A stretch of 64,000 nt of DNA, from the NCBI GenBank assembly GCA_024349245.1, contig JALDNG010000007.1:5444501-5508500 (forward strand), written 5' to 3'. The notes under the pieces were generated by a model. That model worked only from the letters and a program-made list of their open reading frames with translations. It was not told where the DNA came from and made no database searches. Shown here piece by piece: positions 13,101-25,100 of this stretch. Every line of letters starts with the position of its first letter. The stretch's first letter is position 1. Position numbers and translations under genes: made by a program. The stretch is from Neodontobutis hainanensis (lineage: Eukaryota; Chordata; Actinopteri; Gobiiformes; Odontobutidae).

Positions 13101-16100
13101 GTGAATGGAGTTTGGACATTTTAATTGGGGCTAAATCTGTCATGGTCTCAGAGAGTCTTAAACTTACACTGAATGTCAAGTGCTGGATTTTGGTAGTGAG
13201 TTTAATGTTGCTGTCACATTCTACATTACTCTGAGTTAGGGATGTAACGATTTACTGAAATCATGATTTGATTCACAATTATGATCTTACAATTAAATTT
13301 TGTCACTGTTTTCTTTTATGAAATGAGTTGAGACAAATTAGTCTGTGACCGTTTATTAATTTACAAATCGGGGCTCCTTACCATCCCAGTACCGTCCCGA
13401 AAGCCAGTTACAACTGTCCTAAAATAAATGTAAACTGTACCCATATTAATAAAAAAAATTGGTTAATGTTTGTCCATTTATAAGTTTATAAATAAAGGCA
13501 AGGTACTTAATAAATAAGTACCAGTAAATTAATAAATTAACAAAGTTAACTTAAAATCCCAAATAACTCTGCCTCTGATGGATTTAGACCTGGTTAATTA
13601 CTTTGTGTTGCATAATTAGTTCTTATTAACTTTGACTGAGACCTAAAACCTCTTTTAGATTAAACCCAATAATAAACACTGGTCTTATGTGTTTCCCTAA
13701 AACGCAACTAAACCTACAACTCTCTACCTATTTGTTTAACTGTTGACCTTTTATGTATTTTCACCTATTATTTATAAATAATAGCAAGAATGTATTAACA
13801 GTAGTAATTAATGTGAGGACCAGAAGTACTTAGAAATGGATTTGGTCCACAAACCTTAAGTTGGACACCCCTGGTCTTTGCTCTCTTGTTTTTGTTGCAT
13901 AGTGCATAATCATTACGCCCTGCCCTTTAAGTCTGCGCGGAGCCGACCTGGCACAGTACCGGTCTGTACAGCAGGAGAGACAGACGTTGAGGGAGTGAAC
14001 GCCTTTTGTTGAAGTGGTTTTATTTTTGCTGCCACACCTATTGATTGGAATGAAGATGACAGTTCCTCAATATCTACATCCGCACTTGTCGTCCTCATGC
14101 TAGAAACTGTTTGCAACACCTTGTTGAAAGCGAGTTTGCAGTAAATAGAGTGGCCCCTGTTGTTCAAAATAAAAATTGCAATTCAAATAATATTTCAATC
14201 AACTGGAAACGTTGCATATTTATATCAATTTTCAACCAGCTCACGGTTAACCTCTACATCCCTACTCTGAGTAAATGACATTTACAGTTTGAAAGGATTA
14301 AGATGCAAGAGTTTGTAAAGATATTATTACGAGATGACATTTTACAGCTAAGAAATAAAAATGTCATTTCTTTTTTTTTTTAAACGTTTAATTGTAGTAA
14401 TTGTTGCTTTAAAAAGCAAAGTGAGGAAAATGTGGGGGAAGAGATTACTTATGTTTACTTAGTCCTGCAAACTAAACTAAAACTAAAAGCATTATCCAAT
14501 TTGAAAGCTTCTGCTGTGTTATTGTACAGTGACCCTGCCTCAAAACACCATGACCATTGTGTTAAACAGAACACAACATGAGCTCAGCCGTCTGATAATA
14601 CAAGATTCCTGCAAGAAAGTCCAGTTTTTTGACCCCGGGCGGGGCAGGGCCTTTCTGTGTGGCGTTTGCATGTTCTCCCCGTGCTTGGGTAGGTTTTCTC
14701 TGGGTACTCCAGTTTCTCCCACCAACATCAAAACAAGCTGGGCGCCCCCTGGTGCTAGCTGCTGACATTAAATTTCCCAATTGGGATAATAAAGTGAAAA
14801 AAATTTTAAAAACCCTTTCGGCAGCTATTAAACTTCCTGGAACCTCATATGAAAAGCCGGTGTAGTCCAATGGGAGCGCTCCTTTTTTGAGCATGTGGTT
14901 TTGCAAGCATGTGATTGGTCAAAGTTTTGCGTTCCTGATTACCGGAGCTCAATCCATCATCAAACGGTTTATGGAATCTTAATGCCTGTTTTCTTCCACA
15001 AAATCATTGCTTTTACATTATACTGTTTGGCGTTTAAACCATTTTACCCAACAAGAGGAAAGAATATCAGTTGAATTATTTTAAAGGTCATGCCATATTC
15101 ACTATTTGCTTGTTTCTGAAAGTAGAAAAAAATTGTTAATCTTTTGGTCTGAGTCATAACTATTAACGCCATTACACTGTGAATAAATTAGAAATAGGGC
15201 GTCATTTGTGTGGAACCAATATGCGACAAAACCATAAACTGTATTTTGTAGCAACAGTGGACATGGTGCTAATGCCAAAAGTGGTCTTTGTAGAAAGTAG
15301 ACAGTATTTTGCCGACTGCCTGTTAAACTGTTAAAGACATGTGGGCACCATCATAAATAGCTGGTCTCTTTAGGCACCTTATTTTATTTAGTGGCGTGAA
15401 ACCCAGTAACACCATGGTTGTTTAGACTGATAAATGTTGTAATATTTATTTTTAGCATATCACCTACCTTTTAAACTAAACTGCCTGGTTGAAACAAATT
15501 TTTATTATTGCTGCTCCTACTATTGTTTGCACCCTGTGACACCTGTCAAAGTACAAGGCTCTATTTTCCTATTTATTTTTAGTGCTGGTTTGGAGTGCGG
15601 CAGTTCAGCAAACGTTTGGCGACAAGTGGCTTTTCAATTGCTGCATCACGACACGCACAAAGCGGCATTAATGTAATAACTGCTCAGCTCTTGTGTTCAA
15701 TTGGCTTAAAGTATCTCTTATTGACTTGGTAGCTTTCTGTAATGTTCCACACACGTACTGTAGGCCCATGAACACAAGTACACGACGTGAGATGCAGAGA
15801 CGGGCCACTTCTCCTCCAGCCTCCATCCTAAACAGCCCATTAGCTGCCGCACCTGGCCACCTGCCTCCAATCAGAACAGAGCCAGCGTTGCCATGGCAGC
15901 GAGCGCCCAACAAATCCACAGTTGGATGGGGGGTCGCTGATGATTGATGGGCTCATAAATAGTGCGGAAGATGACAGAGACAGCCTGTGAGTAGCTTTTT
16001 GGATGACAACACAAAAATGACCCGGTTCATATTTTTGATGTTTTTTTTTGTGTCTGTAGCATAAGAACAGAGACTGATCTGGTTTTTATTTTTGGCTTAA

Positions 16101-19100
16101 TCAAATACAGTGGTAGGTTTTGGCAAAAGATCTAATGAATATTGTAAGAAATCATATTTAACGTTCAAGTTTTGCACCCTTTAATGGACTACAACTGCAC
16201 TGCTGCCCCACTGTAATCCTTAAATGCAAATAAATTCACAAGCTATTCTGGAAAAAATAAATTGTGACTTGTACCATTTGACCAACTTTTAACTTGCCAC
16301 ATTTCTTTTAAAACCTCTAGCTATGCAAATCCATACATTGACCAGTCATGTTTCAGACACTTGTTTTGTGTCAATGAGACAGTTTCTCTTTTATATTTGA
16401 TTGATAGACATGGTTACTATAGTGATATGTGCTGTGGGATTGATTGATGCCAGAAAAGGACAGAAAGACGCAGTGACAGACACACATTCATGAAGGCAAG
16501 CTTTTAAAACGCTTTTGTTTTCAGATTAAAACTGCGGCAGTGACGTGTGTTGTCACTTTTTGTCTTCCACATTCTGCACAAGTCTTGTCAGCTGTCAGGC
16601 GAGACTCACATTCACACCGAAGAAAGACACCCTTCAAAATTATTTCAACACCAGTATAGAAGCATCCTATCAATAGATGTCTTTTCAATTATCTTCTTGT
16701 AGGTCATGAGTAGAAGTCATTTACAAATCATTTTCCACAAGACTGAACCTAATTTTTTTCAATTTGAGCTTTTTTTTTACTTCATCTTAGTCCAGAAGGC
16801 TTGCTTGAACATGGTTTACTCAGACCGTTTCCTCTCCTTCTGGCTCTGATGTCTAAATTATGCCTCGTCATGCATAGGTAGAAGACCGCAAATAAAACTC
16901 TACTGCTGTGCGTGCTTCAGCATCAGCTCGTCACTTTCATTCACAAAATTTCCACAGCTCTTTACTCTTATTCTCCTCCCCCAGTGCCCTAACGCCAAGG
17001 CCATGTGTCCATGCAGTTCACTACACTGCCTCCATCGACTGTGTTTGAGATAACATTACTCCTTATTGCGTTTGTTGTTGTCGGATACCTTTACACATCC
17101 AAATGTTGAAATGCTCTGCGGTTTCTCAAATCTTTCTCAAAACTTTTTTTTTAATCGGTAGCTTACATTTAGAATATGTGCTCTGAGGTAAACATCCTTC
17201 ACAATACCATGGCAAGAGATTATACCCAAGTAGTATAATAAATATAATGCGTTTAGGTCCAAACTAAATGCTGTAATTGAAATTAAAGATTAGAAAATGG
17301 TAGAAAACAAAAAGATGCCTTGCATCATCACCAGAATGAGGGGGATTACATTGGCCCTTACAACTTGCCATGTTTGACCTATTGTTCAAGTTGTCCAAGT
17401 TCAGACCTGGCCATAGAATGCATTCTCTGTGATCAGATCACAAGAAAACGGAGTAAATGCCAGGTAACCATAATGAATGCATCGTCAAACATGTACAGGG
17501 CAAGTTTTGAAATGGTCTAGAATACTTGTAGATAGAATTCTATCACAAGAGTGTGTCTAAGTATATGTTGAAGGAAGATTGATAAGTAGAATTCAAAAGC
17601 CTGTTAGTCATGACAATTAATAATGAAATACCATGTCGGTTCAGCCACCCATACATTTGACACTTTGAGCAAGATGTCTTGACAATTAAAACCAGACTGC
17701 CATAAAACTGAGCCTGAATATTAAACCCACTCTGGAGGATGAGTCATAATGTTTGCTAATTTGCTTCTGTTGATTGCATGATGCTGTCATATTAAAGGTG
17801 TAGGAGGGATTAACCAATTGCTTTAATTGACAACATGCTTCTGCAAATCTGTTTCAATATACCCTCATCCCACATGTGTTTCTTCTATTTAAATTTTTTA
17901 TTTTTTAGGAAAAATGTTAATACGTGTTAATACAATATTAAACTTAACTATTCTTTTTTTTTTTTTTTTCCTCACTCTTTAGCATCACTATTTTTGGGAC
18001 TGGGGCTAAGTGGCTGTCAGTGCTGCAAGAGAGGAACTTGAAACCTAGTAAGTCCTAAAATGTGCATATCGAGACACACATGGATGCACACAGATAACAA
18101 GCAGCTTCATAAAAACTCCATTTAGACTCACAATCATGCTCACACACATGAACTTTAAAAATAAAAAATGAAATAATAAAAAGAAAGATGGACACTATAA
18201 TCACTATAACATGCATGCTGTTTGACTTTCTTCGTCCTTTTGTACAATTTTGTAGTGCAAATCAACAGTTTGCCTTGTGCGCTGGTGTTTGCCACTGAAC
18301 CCGGTGGATAAACGAGCTGTAATGATGATTCACACAAGTCGTGGATCGGAGCACCTAATTGCTTTTAGTGTCAGAGCTCTCCAGAGATCGGGGCAGCTCT
18401 CTGCACATAATCAGGGTTGTTGTGTTGGTGCTTATTAGTCTTCCAGCCAACCTTTGTATGTACTGTTGTTGCTTTCTCATCTGTTTGTACTACACAAACA
18501 ACAAACGGTAAAAGCTTTTTAGATGGACATGCTAAAAGGGAGCTCAGAAGATGGCACTACAGCGGTGTATCGCTCAGCATGCTTTATTCATGTAACAATG
18601 ACACTTCATTCATACAATGTCTGTTTTTATGTCTCCAGCCGTGTGTGCGTGCGTGTGAGATGTCTCTAGTGGGAAGGGGAGTTTCTTTTCTGGATGCCCC
18701 AATAGAGGAGCCCTTTTCCCTGGGCTGACATTTACACTGGGCACCCGGAGGCACTGTAGGGGTTAGCGGGTGTTTTATGTTGTAGGGGGTCAGTATTAAT
18801 CTGCTCTGGGGGGCTGTTATTGGTGTTTTTTACGCTTCAATTCAGTTTCTCATGTATACAAGTATAATAGCCACATGATTCAGTGACTATATATTAAATG
18901 GATTATTTCAATTGAGTGATTATTCTTCATCTAAGAATTCAGTTTTTTTCAAGTATGAGAATGAGTTCCAGTCTGTTACACTTTGATTTTATGAAAGATA
19001 GAATAATGGTATATAGAAAGAATGAGATAGGATCACAAATAACAAGTTAATGTTCTCTCCAGGCACTCATTCCATTTCCATTTTCAAGAGACATGCATAT

Positions 19101-22100
19101 AATGTTGAACTGGCGACTCTAATTTGCTCACAGTGAATAAACGCAAGTTTAAATGGTTGTCTTTTCTTATATCTCTGTGTTATGTCTGTGTTAGCCATGC
19201 AATAAACTGATAATTGTAAAAGGTGTACCCCGTCTCACGTCCAAAGTGGGCTACATACAGTAGGTTTTCTGCAACAGCTTACGTGGTAGAAAATAAATGT
19301 TAAATTAGATCATTAATTTGATGTATGTTTCTTCTGCAGTGGAAACGCACAACCTCCAGTCGCTCCACACCATCCTGTCCACTGGTTCTCCTCTGAAACC
19401 CCTGAGCTACGACTACGTTTATGAGTGCATCAAGCGCAATGTGTTGCTGGGATCAATCTCAGGTATCTGTATAAATGTGGTTTGTGCTCAATTACTTTAC
19501 TATTTAGGATTAAAGCAGCAACAACTATGTTAAGACATTAATGTTATGGATAAAAAAACGACAGCTAGTTGGAGCAACAAAAGGACTGACTCACACACAA
19601 TACAAGTAAAAGAAAGTGTATGGAACTGTACATTCTCCACACCACCTACAGTCTCATACACACAAACTGGTCCTTTGAGTCCATTGTTATGTTGACAGGC
19701 CAATAGAAATCTATGTGTCCGTCTTTGAGTCCTGAAAAGCGTAGCATTTAGCACAGCCTGTGTGACTGATGTTTAACAGACAGATGCACATAAACAGTAG
19801 GCAGCCACACAAACACTGTGAAAGAAAGGCTTTATGGCTGAAGCATAAAGGCAAGTGTGCATCTTAGACACATGCTGAGAGACACGTTCACCAAAACATG
19901 CCGCTTTAAAGCTTGGACATTTACAGAAATGTCATCAGCAAGCCAAATATCCACTAAAAGGAGAATTGAAAATGGCACTATGACTTAAGAATTGGCTTGT
20001 CTTTACACAGATGCTGTACTTGCAGCAATTGTAGAAACCAAGCATTATTTTTTTATTAATACTTTTTTAACTGTTTTCTCTTCCATTGTAATGTCGACTT
20101 TTTGAGGTGTATAAAGTTCAGAAAACTAATGGTTTTAGATAGCAGAACAGGGCAGACTGTTGTTTTACTTTTTTTTTTCTTTTTTTTTTTTTTTTGATTT
20201 ATTAGCTTTTTTTTTACTTTCCCTATTATTCAATTGCGTTATAAAAGGCCACATAAAATGCTTACAGAGCTGTATAAAACTATTCAGAGCAGAAAATAGT
20301 TCTGATGTGACAGTGGTTTCGATTCTGTGTTTCTTGCTCCATTATTTTTGCCTAATTATAAATATTTCTGTTTTGTGAATTATATAGTTCATCAAAGTAA
20401 ATAAAACATCCTTAAAATAAATGGAAAAACCAACAAACGTGCATGTCCTCCAGAACGGCAAGTCTTGCCCCAGGCAGTTTTCATGTTGTTGCCAAGGGCA
20501 ACAGCAGGCAGTGGCCCTGTGGGCAGCTGACCGACCTGACCTTGACCCCTGAGGTCACCACATTGTGGATGTGTCTTTGGTCAGCATATGTTAATGACTG
20601 GTGGTCCCGGTGACATATGTGAGGGGCCCCTCATCCTGTGGGCCTATGTGTGAGTGCCCTTGTCGAAATATGTTACTCCAGCAGGAGGCGGCTAACACAT
20701 AACACAAGTAAATTGGCTCTGTTCTCATTCTTTTGTTAAACTCATTTTATTGTGCATAAGCGTTTGTATATTAGTGTGTTCTCATAATCCCATCAGTAGA
20801 ATGGCTAACCCCCGTTGTTCCTCTTAGAGGATTTTAACACTTTCCCTGCTGGATTCCTGCCATTCTAATATACCTCCATCTGACGCCTCATATGTCTCTG
20901 TGTCCTCTCTCAAATTTCAAACAAGAAAATCCTACCCCTTATTTAATGATTACCGTATTGGTTTGATTTCTGACACATTACAGTATTACATGTCACTTTG
21001 TATCTGCACATTCTCTGTGGATTCTTTTAACCATTAAAGTATCAAAACATTAAGCTTCTCAAGTACATTTTGGCCCACATTTTGATTTATTTTAAATCCA
21101 TTTTTTTTATGTTAGAATTTCTCATCATTTTCTTCATAAAGAACATAACCTTCAGTAGCGTGATAAAATGCAAATACTAGTTTCTATTCCATAATTGGAG
21201 CCCAAACAGACGGCAGCAGACTGGTGTAATTTATTTTTCCTATAGTCAATACTATTACATACACTGGACACACACACTGTGCACAGCCATTACTGTGTGA
21301 TAATAATTTAATTGCTTGTCTTTGCAGTATAACTTTGTGTGTTTAATCACAAGACAAACTTTTCTCTTCCTCCTGGGAGCCAATTAAAGCTCAACAAAGA
21401 ACCTGGCAGAAAGAAAGATGGAGAAAAAGACTTTAAAGACTTTAAAAGAAGAGAAAAGGAAAGCGGAGGGAGAGAAGGATGCAGCAGCAGTGGAAAGGCA
21501 GAGCGCAGTGGAGAGGCAGAGAGAAAGATGGATGGATGAAGTCTGATAAAGAGGGAAACGAGGAGGTAGAGATGCAACAATAGGAAAGTGTCAGAAATAG
21601 TTAATGATTGCAAGGTGGAAAGAAAAATGGATGGTGCCGACAAAGAAAAGAGGGTTTGTTCATAGCAGTTTAAGAAAGGGGTTGTAACGGAAATCTATAT
21701 AGGACAATGGAGGTGGAGCAGCCCTGTTGTGACTTGTACGTGTCTTCTTCTCAAGTCTGGCCGTTTGACAGGTTTTTGTGGAACTTAATAAATCTAACCT
21801 CAGCATGGGGACATAAACTCTATATCAACAACACATTTTTAATGTTGGGTCACATCATTTTTAGAGAAAGCCAAAGTCAACATAATAAAAATAATTATTG
21901 GAGAGTTTTTACAATTAGTTAACTGTGAATCTGTTCTCATCTGCAATATGTTGGATTTTATTGTTGTCTTATGATATTGTTGTATATTTAGATACATTCA
22001 ACGAATGAGACCCATCCAGGTTTAGGAAAGACTCTTTTGTTAAACGCTAATGGAATATCAAGTTAACTTATGGAGCATAATGTGTTTGGTTAAATGGCAT

Positions 22101-25100
22101 ACTTTGAGTTATACTTTAGACAGAACATGCTGAAAGTAGTTCTAGTTAAACTTATTAGTCTGGTTTTAGTGATTGTTTTTGTCCCATTTGTGTGTGTCCA
22201 GGTGGTACTGATATAGTGTCCTGCTTTATGGGTCAGAACCCAACTGTTCCAGTGTACCGTGGAGAGATCCAAACCAGGAACCTGGGCATGGCTGTGGAGG
22301 CCTGGGGCCTTGATGGTAAGATATGAATATTCAAAGAAAACCTCTTGGCTCAGAAACAGAAGATTGGTGCCATCTATTTTGGTTCTAAATGGATCCTTGG
22401 AAAGGAGAGTGAGAGACTGATAGCAGTCATTCAAACCTTGAATGCTTCACATTGAAGCTTGCTAGTTTAGGCAAGTAACAACGATGAGTAATGTGATATT
22501 TCCCTCCTTTCTCTAGGACTTAGAAATTAAAAGGTGAGACTTTGGATATCTCGAGTCTTTAAACTTTCAGTCTGTAAATACAAGGAGACACTGGTTCTTC
22601 ATTAACAAGCCAAACAAAAAGAGTGTTTCTTATCTTACTGCTAGCCTTCAAAGCCCTGTATGTTTTTCTCATTGATTGAAGTCCCTCATTCCCCAGCTCC
22701 CAATCCCTGCTGCAGGCTGTACTGGCAGATCTCCACCACCTCAAAGCAGGTGGATTGAGCAATAATTTAAAGGCAGTTTTGTAGGAAGGATTATTTTAGT
22801 CACTATCTAAGCCTTTAATACCATCCTGAGGGACAAGGTGAGGGCTGTGTGAAACCACACACCAAAGTGTATCAGCGTCTGTGAGAGTGGGATTCATTAC
22901 CAGGTGATTTATTTGTTTTATTTTAATCTGATTCATATTATTGCAGTATCTGTGTGTGTATGACTTTGTGTGGTTCTGTTTGCTGCCCATGTTAATGCGT
23001 AAATCTGTAATTTGACTGACTTTGACAGGTAAGCCTATATGGGGAGAGAGTGGCGAGCTGGTCTGCTTGAAGCCTATCCCTTGCCAGCCGACACACTTCT
23101 GGAATGACGAGAATGGAAGCAAATACCACAAAGCTTACTTTTCTTCATATTCTGGTAAGTCGAGGGAAAAAAATTATTTTAGAAGCATAAACAGAAAAAC
23201 AAGATGTGCATAGTTGGTGACTGTATGTTAGTCTGTATTGGAAATCATAGAATTCAGTGTCTAGTCTAACCTTGGCCAGCATGAAGACCACCAAACCTGT
23301 ACTGACGCATCTACTTTCATCTTGTATCACATATTTGTGTGGGCTTACAATTCTGACATGACAATTTCCAGGAGTATAACTGATGTGTTTAACTCCTTTT
23401 CCCGCAGGGATATGGGCCCATGGAGACTACTGTAAAATCAACCCAAAGACCGGGGGCATTGTAATGTTAGGCAGAAGGTCAGATTGTAACTGTGTTGTTT
23501 GAAGTGTGGGCTGTGATATGCTGATTAAAGACACTGCCTTCCCATAGCAAAAAAGTAAAATTGTGAACTCAATGTTTTCAGTGATGGGACACTCAACCCC
23601 AATGGAGTTCGTTTTGGCAGCTCTGAAATCTACAACATTGGTAAGCTTTGATAATTGGAGTGAATAGAAAACAAGCATAAAAATGTGAAATATTCACATT
23701 AATTCTAATTATATAGCAAACTAAGCATACATTCCTTCTTTGTGACTATACCTATTTTGTTCAGCCAGTAATAATCGTAAACCTTCTTGCGTTTCATTTC
23801 ATCTTCCTCATTTTTTGTCTGTCCTTGCCCCACCTCTTGTTTTGTCCTCTTTGCAGTGGAGGCATTTGAAGATGTGTCAGACAGCCTGTGTGTTCCTCAG
23901 TATAACGCAGATGGAGAAGAGAGAGTGATTCTGTTCTTAAAGATGGCACCTGGGAATCCCTTCAGCCCAGAGTTGGTGTCAAAGATAAGAGCAGCCATTA
24001 GGAAAGCTCTGTCTGCCCGACATGTGCCCGCCCTGCTGCTGGAGACCAAAGACATTCCTGTAAGAGAACAAGAATAGCTATTGAAATAATGAAATATGTC
24101 AGCCTGTCATAAAGGGAAGATAGTGTTGATGTACGAGTTATTCATCCAAAGTCATTGTATTACATAAACCTGCCATTGTTATTGAGTAGACACTATGACT
24201 CATTTCACTGGGTGGGATCTGGGTGGGCATCTCTCTTGCACGTGACAGAGTCGTGAAGGTCATGAGTTCAAAACCTGGCTGACTCCGGTCTTTCTGTGAG
24301 GAGTCTGCATGTCCTCCACGTGTCAGCCCTGCAACTAACTGGCCAGTGTCCAGGGTGTACCCCACCTCAGGCCCAAAGCTGCTGGGATAGGCTCCAGCGA
24401 CCCCTAACGAGACTAAGTGGTGGAAAATGAATTAATGAATGGACTGTAGATACTAACATCTTACAACTTTACATGCTGACCAGCAAATGCACAATTATGA
24501 GCATGAGGTACTCGTAATGCTTGCAGGCTTGTTGGTGCATCACTTTTTAATTTATTTTTTAACCAAAGATGGTCACTGCAGGTTCACACAGATGGAGTGC
24601 GACTGAGCCTTATGGTTCGTAATGTGATTTTCTTATTTTGTTACAGTGATCTACAGTGAAGTAAATTACTGTTTATATCTTTCTTTTACAAAGCTGTAGA
24701 GCTGTAGTTCTCTTTGGTAATGACTATCTGAAAAGAGAGCAGTGGGAATTGTATAAGTTTAGCTTTCTAAAATACACTTTACTCTTGGCACTCCCTATAG
24801 GGAGCATTGTCTATAGGTTAGCTTCTATCATATTACTCTTGCTGACTTCCATATTCTAGGGCTCAGTGTACTACCATCTGATAAAGTAGCACAGATGAGT
24901 ATCTCTTACAGTAGCACCACAAAAGATCTGCTTCTAACTGTGGCTTCTAAGTTGTGTTGAATTTTGCTTGTGTTTTCTGCAGTACACCATCAGCGGTAAG
25001 AAGGTGGAAGTGGCTGTAAAACAAGTGATTGCCGGCCGGGAAGTGTCCCAAAGAGGAGCTTTTTCCAACCCTGATTCACTGGACCTTTACAAGAACATTC

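Noticed and set aside
12905..13234. 109-codon open frame in aacs intron 10
   Set aside because: No recognised domain, no splice or promoter context, and an overlapping frame on the other strand. Most likely chance.
15668..15947. 83-84 codon open frames over the intron 10 module
   Set aside because: Open frames on both strands reflect the GC-rich composition; the motif content suits regulatory DNA better.
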